Of a stretch of 64,000 nt of DNA, positions 16,936 to 24,797 are shown piece by piece. The number at the start of each line of letters is the position of its first letter. The first letter of the stretch is position 1. The position numbers and the translations under genes were made by a program. The stretch is from Bog-473 sp035551835 (GTDB taxonomy: Bacteria > Actinomycetota > Acidimicrobiia > Acidimicrobiales > RAAP-2): NCBI GenBank assembly GCA_035551835.1, contig DASZMN010000032.1:30374-94373 (forward strand). The letters are read 5' to 3'. Under the pieces are notes generated by a model. The model worked only from the letters and a program-made list of their open reading frames with translations. It ran no database searches and had not been told where the DNA came from.

Positions 16936-18186
16936 GTGGTGGCGGACCAGCGCGTCGATCCGAGCGAGGACGGCGGGGGTCCCCCGGACCTTTCAGGCCT
17001 CTCGGGTCTCGAGGGCATCGATCCGCGGGACGCAGCGTTCTTCGGGCGGGAGGACTACTACGAGGTCCTGGCCCGACTGCGGGCGGAGGACCCGGTGCAC
17101 GCGTGCGCCCCGGGGTTCTGGGCGGTGACCCGCTATGAGGACATCCGGAACCTGAGTCGCGACCCTGCGCACTTCTGCTCGGGCCAGGGCGCGCTCGCCA
17201 ACGACCCCATCCGCACGGCGGCGGCGCCGATGGCCGCGCGCTCGATCCTGCACATGGACCCGCCTGAGCATGCCGTCTTCCGCAAACTCGTGAACCGCCA
17301 GTTCACGCCGCGTGCACTGGCGGGCCTCGAGGAGTCGATCCGCAAGAGCGTCGCCAGCCTGCTCGACGCCGCCGAGCCGGGAGGGGAGATCGACTTCGTG
17401 GCCGAACTGGCCGCGCCGTTCCCGCTCTCGGTGATCGCAGACCTGCTCGGGATCGACGAGGCGGACCGCACGGACTTTCGCCGGTGGTCGGACGCCGCGA
17501 TCGAGTCGCCGGATCTGCCCCCGGAAGAGACGATGGCGGCGCTCGGCGAGCTGTCGGGCTTCATCATGGAGCACATCCGGGCCAAGCGAGACCGGCCCGG
17601 CCAGGACCTGGTGTCGCTCCTCGTCGGCAGCGAGGTGGACGGCCAGCCCCTCAGCAAAGAGGAGCTGTTCATGTTCCTCCTGACCCTGCTCGTCGCCGGC
17701 AACGAGACGACGCGGACGCTCGTGTCGGGCAGCGCGATCGTCCTGTCCGAGTACCCGGACCAGCGCGCCGCCCTGGCCGCCGATCCATCGTTGCTCCCCG
17801 GCGCGCTGGAGGAGTGCCTGCGCTGGGTTACGCCCGTGCACGCGTTCTGCCGCACGGCGACGGAAGACGCGGTGGTCGCCGACACGAAGGTGCGCTCGGG
17901 TGACTACCTGTGCATGCTCTACGCGTCGGCCAACCGGGACGAGAGTGTGTTCGGGTCAGACGCGGCGGAGTTCGACGTTCGCCGGGAGACCGTCCCGGTG
18001 CACCTCGCGTTCGGATTCGGCGAGCACGTCTGCCTCGGTGCGAGCCTCGCCCGGATTGAGACGAGGGTGTTCTTCGAGGAGTTGCTGGCGCACTTTCCGG
18101 ACTACTCGGTGACCGGCCCCGTCGAGCGCGTGCTCTCGACGACGGTCGCCGGCATTCGGTCGTTGCCGGCGGTCCTGGCGCCCTAG
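16936..18186 (+). CDS. Cytochrome P450
   Basis: A 416-residue soluble bacterial P450. The I-helix oxygen-binding motif reads LLVAGNETTR near residue 255, the K-helix EECLRW supplies the ExxR pair, and the haem loop FGFGEHVCLGASLAR places the proximal ligand at Cys366. 'HMDPPEHAVFRKLVNRQFTPR' is the C-helix region of actinobacterial CYPs. The first of two adjacent GTG codons was chosen. No ferredoxin gene is adjacent. The neighbouring aldehyde dehydrogenase and DUF7064-like genes suggest degradation of a lipid or terpenoid-like compound. Confidence 0.93.
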   Translation: MVADQRVDPSEDGGGPPDLSGLSGLEGIDPRDAAFFGREDYYEVLARLRAEDPVHACAPGFWAVTRYEDIRNLSRDPAHFCSGQGALANDPIRTAAAPMAARSILHMDPPEHAVFRKLVNRQFTPRALAGLEESIRKSVASLLDAAEPGGEIDFVAELAAPFPLSVIADLLGIDEADRTDFRRWSDAAIESPDLPPEETMAALGELSGFIMEHIRAKRDRPGQDLVSLLVGSEVDGQPLSKEELFMFLLTLLVAGNETTRTLVSGSAIVLSEYPDQRAALAADPSLLPGALEECLRWVTPVHAFCRTATEDAVVADTKVRSGDYLCMLYASANRDESVFGSDAAEFDVRRETVPVHLAFGFGEHVCLGASLARIETRVFFEELLAHFPDYSVTGPVERVLSTTVAGIRSLPAVLAP

Positions 18187-18239
18187 AGACTGGGCCGGCG
18201 CTCGATGCCCTCGGAGCGCTGGGGGCTCGGGCGCTGGCC

Positions 18240-19343
18240 CTATCCGGCTGCGGTCTCGCTCGCCGCCAGCATCGCGGCCTGATCTGTGATCTGGAGGGGC
18301 GAAGGGGTGGTGCCGTGGAGCACGGCCTCTCGGAGGTCGCCAAGGAGCGATTCGACCGCAGCGGGATCTGTACTCAAGCGAAGGCGGCCGCCGTGGCGCT
18401 CGGAGAGCACCAACCCGCTTTGACGCAGCACCTTGACGTGCATGCTCACCGTGGGTTGGGCCAGCCGGAAGAGCGTGGCGAGCTCGCCCACGCTGCTGGG
18501 GGCGGCGGCAAGTGAGTGCAAGATGGCGAGGCGCGTGGGGTCGGCGACGGCCTTGAGGCGTCGGGCCACCGACTCGGTGCGCGCCCGGGATTCCGTGTCG
18601 CCCTGCCCGACCCCTGTTCCGATCACCACGAGATCCGGGAAGTCGAGGTAGAGGCTCGACCCGAAGAAGAGGCACGGGACGAAGGCGACCGGCTTGCCCC
18701 CGTCGATGGCAGTGGAGATCTGGGGGAGCCGCTCCCGGAAGATGTCACAACCCGGAGTTACGAGTACGTCCAGTGACATTCCCTTTTCGTACTGCGCGTA
18801 GAAGTGGCGGCCGGCCTCCTCGATGATCGGCAGCGACTGTTGCCACATCTCGTTGACGGGTGCCCAGACCTCCTTGAGCAGGTCGAGGTACGAGCGCACC
18901 AGCGCGGGCGACTCCTTGAGTCGACGGAAGCGATCGGAAAAGATCGTGAGTTCCTCGGGACTCTCCGACGCCATGTCGAGGTCGAGTGGCACGGTGGCGA
19001 CGCCCCGCTCGAGCGCCGCCCAGAGCTCGTCGGGATCGGTGACATAGAGGGCACCGGAGTAGTGGGCGAGGATGTGCATCTCGGTGAACGAGGTCTCGCC
19101 GCCGCCTTCGTCCCAGAACGTGCGGACACGTTCGGCGAGGTCCCTGCGTTCGTCGAACACGACGGCCGCACCCCCGCACATGCTGGCGGCCGGCGGGTTG
19201 GCGTTGACCTGCTCGAGGTAGTGCGTCCGTACGGAGGGGCTCGCCGCGGTCAGCAGAAGCCATGACAAGTCACTCGCGAGCGACGGGACGGCCACCGCGG
19301 CTCGAGGCGGTGCGGAGCTCTGCTGTCCACTGAGGATAGGCAT
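18240..19343 (-). CDS. ArsR-family regulator with a long N-terminal domain (DUF5937 type)
   Basis: A 367-residue regulator. The first ~270 residues form a ligand-sensing domain without known motifs, including 'MHILAHYSGALYVTDPDELW' and 'RRLKESPALVRSYLDLLKEVW'. Residues ~280-345 are an ArsR winged helix: 'LKAVADPTRLAILHSL', then 'VGELATLFRLAQPTVSMHVKVLRQSGLV'. The order, sensor first and HTH last, matches the actinobacterial DUF5937-HTH family. Metal-binding Cys pairs are absent, so it is probably not a metal sensor. The start sits 7 bases from a consensus promoter with an operator palindrome between -35 and -10, so it very likely represses itself. Confidence 0.8.
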   Translation of the reverse strand: MPILSGQQSSAPPRAAVAVPSLASDLSWLLLTAASPSVRTHYLEQVNANPPAASMCGGAAVVFDERRDLAERVRTFWDEGGGETSFTEMHILAHYSGALYVTDPDELWAALERGVATVPLDLDMASESPEELTIFSDRFRRLKESPALVRSYLDLLKEVWAPVNEMWQQSLPIIEEAGRHFYAQYEKGMSLDVLVTPGCDIFRERLPQISTAIDGGKPVAFVPCLFFGSSLYLDFPDLVVIGTGVGQGDTESRARTESVARRLKAVADPTRLAILHSLAAAPSSVGELATLFRLAQPTVSMHVKVLRQSGLVLSERHGGRLRLSTDPAAVESLLGDLREAVLHGTTPSPLQITDQAAMLAASETAAG

Positions 19344-19378
19344 AAACCTATATTAGAATATTCTTGATTTGTTGTCAA
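19344..19378 (-). promoter_or_regulatory. arsR promoter with operator palindrome; predicted leaderless transcript
   Basis: On the minus strand, a perfect -35 TTGACA (19378-19373) and -10 TAATAT (19355-19350) are separated by exactly 17 bases. Six bases follow before the ATG at 19343, so the transcript should start on the A of the start codon. The perfect 10-bp palindrome AGAATATTCT (19355-19364) sits in the spacer and touches the -10 box, where a dimeric ArsR repressor would block polymerase. The region is strikingly AT-rich against its surroundings. A weaker plus-strand promoter (TTGATT, 17 bases, TAGGCT) overlaps it. Confidence 0.75.
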
Positions 19379-19819
19379 ACTTGAGCTAGGCTGACCTTGT
19401 CCGTGGGGACATGAGGCGCTGACCGGGAGCGCGTCACCAAGCCGAGCGAGGTGCTCTCATGATTCAAGCCCGGGGAGTTGAATTCCTGGTGGAACAGCAT
19501 CGACAAGAGCTCGTGGGGCAAGCGCGACCTCTCCGGTCTCGCCCGGCGGCGCCGACACCGAGTCAACGACACAGCGCGACGCAGCGCTCGGCCGCCGGCA
19601 TCCCGGTTACCGGCGGCCGAGCGGTGCGGCGGGCCGTGGCGCCGCGCGTCGGGTCCTGGCTCATCGCCTTCGGCACCCGACTCGGGGGGGCCTCCATCCG
19701 GACCTCGAGCTGAGATCCTCGCGGTCCTCGCGGTCGTCGCGGGTCCGGCCTCCGGCTGGGGCCCACCGATGCGGCGCGATTGCTGGGTGGCGTGTCGTGC
19801 GATCGACAAGAGTGGCGCT
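19379..19819. other. 441-base region between arsR and sulfatase, containing a strong stem-loop
   Basis: No convincing gene is present; open frames here lack ribosome sites and have unlikely composition. The notable content is a 14-bp perfect inverted repeat (arms 19585-19598 and 19610-19623, 11-base loop). It extends after one mismatched pair by four more pairs (19581-19584 with 19624-19627). There is no downstream T run, so it is not a standard intrinsic terminator. It would form a very stable hairpin in the leader of the sulfatase message. Confidence 0.7.
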
Positions 19820-21373
19820 GTGCCCAGCGCCCGCAACGTGCTGTTCATCACCCTCGACCAGTGGCGCGGTGACTGTCTCTCGGCGCTCGATCATCCGGTG
19901 CTCGAGACACCCGCCCTCGACGGGCTGGCCGCTCGCGGTGTCCTCTTCGCCAACCACTGGGCCAACGCCGCGCCGTGTGGGCCGTCGCGCGCCTGCCTGT
20001 ACACGGGGACCTACTTGCACCGGAACCGTTCCGTCCTCAACGGGACCCCCCTCGACGCGCGGTTCACCAACGTCGCACTCGTGGCGCGCGAGATGGGATA
20101 CGACCCGGTGCTCTTCGGGTACACGGACACGTCGGTCGATCCACGGACGGTGCCGCCCGACGATCCGCGGCTCTTCAGCTACGAGGGCGTGCTGCCGGGC
20201 TTCCGCGCCCTGATCGTGGATCCATGGGAACAGGGGAGCCCGGCCTGGGGCCGCTGGTTGGCCGCGCGCGGGGTGGACGTCCCGGCCAACCCCCACGAGC
20301 TCTACCGGCCCATCGAAGGGTTTCCCGGTGCCGACACCCACGGCTCGACATGGGCGCCGTCCCGTTTCCCGCCCGAGCTCTCGCAGACGACCTTCATCCG
20401 CAGCGGGGTCGTCGAGTGGCTGGAGCACCACGCGGCGGAACCCTTTTTCGTCCACGCCTCGTTCATCCGGCCGCATCCGCCGCGCCGCAATCCGATCGGG
20501 TACCACGATCTCTATCCAGCCGAGGCCATCGGCCGGTTTGCGGGCTGCGAGCGTCGAGAGGACGAGGCGGCCATCCACCCGCTCGCCGCCGTGGCCATGG
20601 AAGTACCCGACGTCGGCGCGCCCGCGGACGAACGGGAACGCCGTCAGCTGCGGGCGACCTACTACGGGGCGCAGCGCGAGGTGGACGACGGCCTGGCGCC
20701 GCTCTTCGACTACCTCGCCGAAAGCGGACTGGCCGATTCCACGATGGTCATCGTCACCAGCGACCACGGAGAGATGGGCGGTGACCACTGGCTGCTCGAG
20801 AAGCTCGGCTACTGGGACGAGAGCTACCAGGTCCCGCTGATCGTGGTGGACCCGCGGGCCGAGGCGGATCGCAGCCGTGGCAGCGTGGTGGACGCGGTGA
20901 CCGAATCGGTGGACGTGTTGCCGACGATCTGCGAGTTTCTCGGAGCGGACGTGCCGCTGCAGGCCGACGGGTGGTCGCTGGCGCCGTTCCTCGACGGGGA
21001 GCCCGCACCGGCGCACTGGCGTGACACGGCGCACTACGAGTGGAACTTCTCCGACCCGGCCAATCAGTTGGCGGAGAAGGCATTCGGGATCCCGATGAGC
21101 CACTGCGCCCTCGAGGTGGGGCGCGGGCCCCGGTACAAATATGTGCAGTTCGCCGCCGCATCTGACCTGATGCCGCCGCTGCTCTTCGATCTGTTCGAGG
21201 ATCCGGGCCAGACTTCCAACCTGTTGGCGGGGGACCGCAACGAGCACGAGGTGGCCTGGGCGTGCGCCCAGGAACTCGTGCGATGGCACATGCGCACGGC
21301 CGAGCGGAAGTTGAGCGGCAGCTTCCTGCACGCCGAGCGGGGCCTCGTCCAGACCCGCGATACCTGGCGCTGA
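19820..21373 (+). CDS. Sulfatase / phosphonate monoester hydrolase-like enzyme, Cys-type
   Basis: A 517-residue alkaline-phosphatase-fold hydrolase. 'NVLFITLDQWRGDCLS' gives the first metal Asp, CGPSRACLYTGTY holds Cys53 of the CxPSR formylglycine motif, and 'VIVTSDHGEMGGDHW' supplies the second metal Asp/His pair. 'DQWRGD' and overall length fit the choline-sulfatase/phosphonate monoester hydrolase branch rather than the longer arylsulfatase at 1670. GTG 19820 matches the usual N-terminus; ATG 19769 is the alternative. It is preceded by a long structured leader and lies divergent from the ArsR regulator, which may control it. Confidence 0.85.
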   Translation: MPSARNVLFITLDQWRGDCLSALDHPVLETPALDGLAARGVLFANHWANAAPCGPSRACLYTGTYLHRNRSVLNGTPLDARFTNVALVAREMGYDPVLFGYTDTSVDPRTVPPDDPRLFSYEGVLPGFRALIVDPWEQGSPAWGRWLAARGVDVPANPHELYRPIEGFPGADTHGSTWAPSRFPPELSQTTFIRSGVVEWLEHHAAEPFFVHASFIRPHPPRRNPIGYHDLYPAEAIGRFAGCERREDEAAIHPLAAVAMEVPDVGAPADERERRQLRATYYGAQREVDDGLAPLFDYLAESGLADSTMVIVTSDHGEMGGDHWLLEKLGYWDESYQVPLIVVDPRAEADRSRGSVVDAVTESVDVLPTICEFLGADVPLQADGWSLAPFLDGEPAPAHWRDTAHYEWNFSDPANQLAEKAFGIPMSHCALEVGRGPRYKYVQFAAASDLMPPLLFDLFEDPGQTSNLLAGDRNEHEVAWACAQELVRWHMRTAERKLSGSFLHAERGLVQTRDTWR

Positions 21374-21449
21374 TTCGGGCCGGCGCCGCCGGTGCTCGCT
21401 CGGGCCGTGTGAAATGCTGACGCCTGCTCACCAGGAGGAGGCGAAGGAC

Positions 21450-22328
21450 GTGCCGGACATGCAGGGACAGACGGTCGTCGTCACGGGTGGCAATTCCGGC
21501 ATCGGCCTCGAGACGGCGCAAGCGCTGGCGGGGATGGGTGCCCGGGTGATCGTGACGGCGCGGAACGCCGACAAGGGACGCGCCGCCGTGGCCAGGATCG
21601 GGGAGCGCCTCGACGGCCAGCCCCAGGTCCAGCTCGTGGTCTTCGACCTGGCCGACCTGTCGTCGGTGCGCCGCGGGGCCGAGGAGATCCTCGCGCAAAC
21701 CCCACGGCTCGACGTCCTGATCAACAACGCCGGAGTGGTTCTGAGCGAGCGGCGCGTGACGGTCGACGGCTACGAGGCGACCTTCGCCACCAATCACCTG
21801 GGGCCGTTTCTGCTGACCAATCTGCTGCTGCCACGCCTCCGGGAGTCGGCGCCAGCCCGCATCGTCAACGTCGCGTCGACCGCCCACACCGCGGCACGCA
21901 AGGGGATCCCCTTCGACGACCTGCAGTCGACCCACCGCTACAGCGGCATGCGCGTCTACGGCGAATCGAAGTTGGCCAACATCTTGTTCACGCTGGAGTT
22001 GTCGCGTCGGCTGGCCGGCAGCGGCGTCACGGCCAACTCGTTGCACCCTGGCACCGTGCGCACCGGATACGGTGCCGACGGGGACGCCCGGGGTTTTCTG
22101 GCCTTTGGTCTCAAAATCAGCCAGCCCTTCTTCCTGTCGGCGGAGAAGGGGGCGCGCACCTCGATCTATCTCGCCTCGTCCCCCGAGGTCGAGGGCGTCA
22201 CGGGGGAGTACTTCGTCAAGTGCAAGCCCACGAAGCCCCGCCGGTGGGCGCACGATGCCCCAGCCGCGCAGCGCCTGTGGCAGGTCAGTGAGGAGCTGGT
22301 CGGCCTGGCCGCACCGGCGCAAGGCTGA
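21450..22328 (+). CDS. SDR, retinol-dehydrogenase/WW-oxidoreductase-like
   Basis: A 292-residue SDR. TGGNSGIG is the Rossmann motif, 'TARN' after strand 2 suggests NADP(H), NNAG and the Ser-Tyr-Lys set (NVASTAHTAARKG, then YGESKLANILF) are intact. The YxxSKLAN form and 'LHPGTVRTGYG' are typical of the retinol-dehydrogenase-like branch. GTG 21450, preceded by GAAGGA and a GAGGAGG run, was preferred to the upstream ATG at 21414. It is the first gene of a packed five-gene operon ending at 24780. Confidence 0.85.
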   Translation: MPDMQGQTVVVTGGNSGIGLETAQALAGMGARVIVTARNADKGRAAVARIGERLDGQPQVQLVVFDLADLSSVRRGAEEILAQTPRLDVLINNAGVVLSERRVTVDGYEATFATNHLGPFLLTNLLLPRLRESAPARIVNVASTAHTAARKGIPFDDLQSTHRYSGMRVYGESKLANILFTLELSRRLAGSGVTANSLHPGTVRTGYGADGDARGFLAFGLKISQPFFLSAEKGARTSIYLASSPEVEGVTGEYFVKCKPTKPRRWAHDAPAAQRLWQVSEELVGLAAPAQG

Positions 22329-22331
22329 CCG

Positions 22332-23123
22332 GTGCGGGTGCTCGTCACCGGTGCGGCCCGGGCGATCGGGCGGGCCACCGTCGAGGTGTTGGCCCAGCGG
22401 GGGCACGAGGTGGTTGCCACGGCCAGAGACGTGACCCAGCTCGAAGGGTTGCCCGCCTGTTCGCTCCTGACGCTCGATGTGCGCGACGACGAGTCGGTGC
22501 GCGCCGCGGTGGCGCAGGCCGGCGAGCTCGATGCGGTGGTCAACAACGCCGCCTTGACCGGTTTGGGCCCACTGGAGACCTATCCGCTGGAGCGCTTCAC
22601 CCAGGTCCTCGACGTCAACACCCTCGGCCCACTCCGGGTCGCCCAGGCGGTCCTGCCGGGGTGGCGGGAGCGGGGCCATGGTGTCTTGGTCAACATCAGC
22701 TCGGTCCAGGGCAAGATCGGCACTCCGTTGGAGGGACCCTACGCCGCGTCGAAACATGCGCTCGAGGCGATGTCCGAGTCGATGCACTTCGAGCTCGGGC
22801 ATTTCGGCATCCGTGTCGTGATCATCGAGCCGGGGTACATCGCTCCCGGCATGAAGCACGACGGCGAGGATCACCTCGGCCCTGCGGCGTACGCCGGACT
22901 GCACGCGCAGTGGGGCGGCACCGTGGGCACCCTGGTGGGCCCCGAGGGGCGCCCCGGACCCGAGACGGTCGCACTCGCGGTTGCCGGTGCGGTCGAGGAT
23001 CCGGCCACTCCACTCCGGGTCGAGGTCGGCAAGGACGCGGTGCTGGTGCTCGAGCTCCGGCGGAATCTGCGCGACGCGGAGTTCGAGGCGACGATGCGCG
23101 AGGCCCTCGGGCTCACCTGGTGA
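22332..23123 (+). CDS. Classical SDR oxidoreductase
   Basis: A 263-residue SDR starting with GTG three bases after the previous stop. The cofactor motif reads TGAARAIG, close to TGxxxGxG but with Ala at the middle Gly. NNAA replaces NNAG, while Ser and YxxxK (NISSVQGKIG...YAASKHALEAM) are intact. The 'SMHFELGHFGIRVVIIEPGYI' segment is typical of the 17-beta-hydroxysteroid dehydrogenase-like branch. The two cofactor-motif substitutions are unusual but tolerated in some active SDRs. Probably acts with the SDR just upstream on the same molecule. Confidence 0.85.
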   Translation: MRVLVTGAARAIGRATVEVLAQRGHEVVATARDVTQLEGLPACSLLTLDVRDDESVRAAVAQAGELDAVVNNAALTGLGPLETYPLERFTQVLDVNTLGPLRVAQAVLPGWRERGHGVLVNISSVQGKIGTPLEGPYAASKHALEAMSESMHFELGHFGIRVVIIEPGYIAPGMKHDGEDHLGPAAYAGLHAQWGGTVGTLVGPEGRPGPETVALAVAGAVEDPATPLRVEVGKDAVLVLELRRNLRDAEFEATMREALGLTW

Positions 23124-23162
23124 CCGAGTGACCGGCGGGCTGAGCGAACGGAACGAGGTGCC

Positions 23163-23882
23163 GTGGAGAAGCTGATGTATCTCATGTGGCCCGACACGGC
23201 GCGCAGCCGGTCCGAGGTCGGCGAGGCCATGCTGGGCGATGTGGCCAGGGAACTGCTCGCCCTCGGGCCCCTTCGGCTGAGCATGGACCTGCGCGACCCC
23301 GACAGTGACATCCCGGCGCCTGTCCCGACTCCTGAGGGTGAGTCGCCCGCCGACGCGGTGGTCTCGCTGTGGCTCCACGCGGTCGACCACAGGGCGCCCT
23401 ACGAAGAAGTGCTGGCGGCCGCGGGCCGACTGGCGGGATACTCGGTGGTGGAATCGTTGTATCGCGACTACGGGGGCAACCAATGGTCGGTGCCGCGGTA
23501 TTGGCCCGACGGCGTGCGGTCGCCCGGCGTCCTCACGGTGGCGATGCTCGAGCAGCACCCCGACCAGTCGTTGGAGGAATGGATCGCGCGCTGGCACTCT
23601 CGCATCTCGCCCATCACCGAAGCGATCCAGCCGCGCACGCGCTACGTCCGCAATGCGGTATTTCGCCCTCTGACCGCAGGTGCACCGCCGTTCCGGGGCA
23701 TCGTGGAAGAGGCGTGGCCCTCGCTGGAACACGTGACCGATCCCATGCTCTTCTACTGCGCCGACGGCGATCCCGAGCGAATGAACGCCCACGTCAGCCA
23801 GATGATCGAAGAGATCAGCGCGTTCGTCGACCTGGGTACGCTGCGCAGTGTCACCATGAGCGAATGGATCCTGAAGTCATGA
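23163..23882 (+). CDS. EthD-like / dimeric alpha-beta barrel protein
   Basis: A 239-residue protein I assign cautiously to the EthD-like dimeric alpha/beta-barrel group. It appears to hold two ferredoxin-like halves: 'EKLMYLMWPDTARS' opens the first, and a second has 'GVLTVAMLEQHPDQSLEEWIARWHSRISPIT', the EthD pattern of a strand followed by 'EfxxxWxxxHxpl', then 'RTRYVRNAVFRPL'. Some members are accessory or decarboxylating enzymes in ether or steroid degradation. The GTG start is near the SDR stop and its own stop overlaps the SnoaL-like start by ATGA. Confidence 0.7.
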   Translation: MEKLMYLMWPDTARSRSEVGEAMLGDVARELLALGPLRLSMDLRDPDSDIPAPVPTPEGESPADAVVSLWLHAVDHRAPYEEVLAAAGRLAGYSVVESLYRDYGGNQWSVPRYWPDGVRSPGVLTVAMLEQHPDQSLEEWIARWHSRISPITEAIQPRTRYVRNAVFRPLTAGAPPFRGIVEEAWPSLEHVTDPMLFYCADGDPERMNAHVSQMIEEISAFVDLGTLRSVTMSEWILKS

Positions 23883-24343
23883 CGCCGAAGTGGAGCCGCG
23901 AGGAACTCGAGCGGGCGCATCAGCATTACGAAGAGACCGCCGGTCGCTGCGCGGCGAGCGGCGAGTGGCGCGACTGGGCCAACCTGTTCACCGCCGACGC
24001 GGTTTATCTGGAGCACACGTTCGGCACCTTCCGCGGCCCCGATGAGATCTTCGCCTGGATCGCTCCGCTCATGGCGGAATGGCCGAATCGGGCGATGAAC
24101 GCCTTCCCCCATTCGTGGTGTGTCTGCGACGAGGAGCGAGGCTGGTGGATCTGCCGGATTGAGAACAGGATGGAGGACCCGGGCGATGGCTCGGTCCATC
24201 AGGCCCACAACATCACGGTGCTGCACTATGCGGGCGACATGAAGTTCTCCTACGAAGAAGACGCCTACAACCCGGCTGCGTTCGGCCCGATGATCGAAGG
24301 CTGGCTGAAGGCGCACACGGCGAGCGGCGGGGATCCGGGCTAG
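23879..24343 (+). CDS. SnoaL/NTF2-like protein
   Basis: A 154-residue cone-shaped NTF2-like protein: 'AHQHYEETAGRCAASGEWRDWANLFTADAVYLEHTFGTFRGPDEIFAWI' is the standard helix-hairpin start, followed by 'ICRIENRMEDPGDGSVHQAHNITVLHYAGD' strands. Such proteins are isomerases, cyclases or dehydratases acting on ring compounds, with a buried Asp/His. It is translationally coupled to the EthD-like gene (ATGA) and shares a base with the next start, so it is firmly part of the catabolic operon. Confidence 0.8.
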   Translation: MTPKWSREELERAHQHYEETAGRCAASGEWRDWANLFTADAVYLEHTFGTFRGPDEIFAWIAPLMAEWPNRAMNAFPHSWCVCDEERGWWICRIENRMEDPGDGSVHQAHNITVLHYAGDMKFSYEEDAYNPAAFGPMIEGWLKAHTASGGDPG

Positions 24344-24780
24344 TGCCCTATCGCCCGATGCACGCCGCCGAGGCGGAGGCCTTCCTCGCCAGCATTCCGC
24401 CGCACACGGGCAAGCTGGCGACGGTCCGGGCCGACGGGCGACCGCACGTGGCACCGGTGTGGTACGTGGTCGACCCGGACGGCACCATCATCTTCAACAC
24501 GGGTGAATCCACGGTGAAGGGTCGGAACCTGCGTCGCGATCCGAGGGCTTCGCTTTGCGTCGACGACGAACGACCGCCTTTCAGCTTCGTCGTGGTCGAA
24601 GGTGTCGTCGATCTCAGCGACGACCTCGATGATCTGCGGACCTCGGCGACGAGGATCGGCGCCCGCTACATGGGCGAGGAGAGGGCGAAGGAGTTCGGCG
24701 CGCGCAACGGCGTCGCCGGAGAACTGGTGGCGCGTCTGCGACCGGAGCGGGTGGTTTCGGCGCTCGACCTGGCGGATTGA
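24343..24780 (+). CDS. PPOX-class F420-dependent oxidoreductase
   Basis: A 145-residue split-barrel protein: 'GKLATVRADGRPHVAPVWYVVDPDGTIIFNTGESTVKGRNLRRDPRASLCVDDERPPFSFV' is a near-consensus opening for the PPOX-class F420-dependent family, where the Lys-Gly-Arg and basic residues hold the F420 phosphate. Unlike the PPOX protein at the window start it is complete. It begins with GTG overlapping the previous stop, so it is the last gene of the 21450-24780 operon and may reduce an unsaturated intermediate. It converges on the MptB-like gene with a 17-base gap. Confidence 0.85.
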   Translation: MPYRPMHAAEAEAFLASIPPHTGKLATVRADGRPHVAPVWYVVDPDGTIIFNTGESTVKGRNLRRDPRASLCVDDERPPFSFVVVEGVVDLSDDLDDLRTSATRIGARYMGEERAKEFGARNGVAGELVARLRPERVVSALDLAD

Positions 24781-24797
24781 CGACGCGCCGGGGCGGG

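Noticed and set aside
19459..19713. 84-codon ORF between arsR and the sulfatase
   Set aside because: No ribosome site, Arg/Ala-rich random-looking translation, and it crosses the strong hairpin.
20754..23792. 1012-codon minus-strand frame
   Set aside because: Shadow of four plus-strand genes with recognised families; no domain in the translation.
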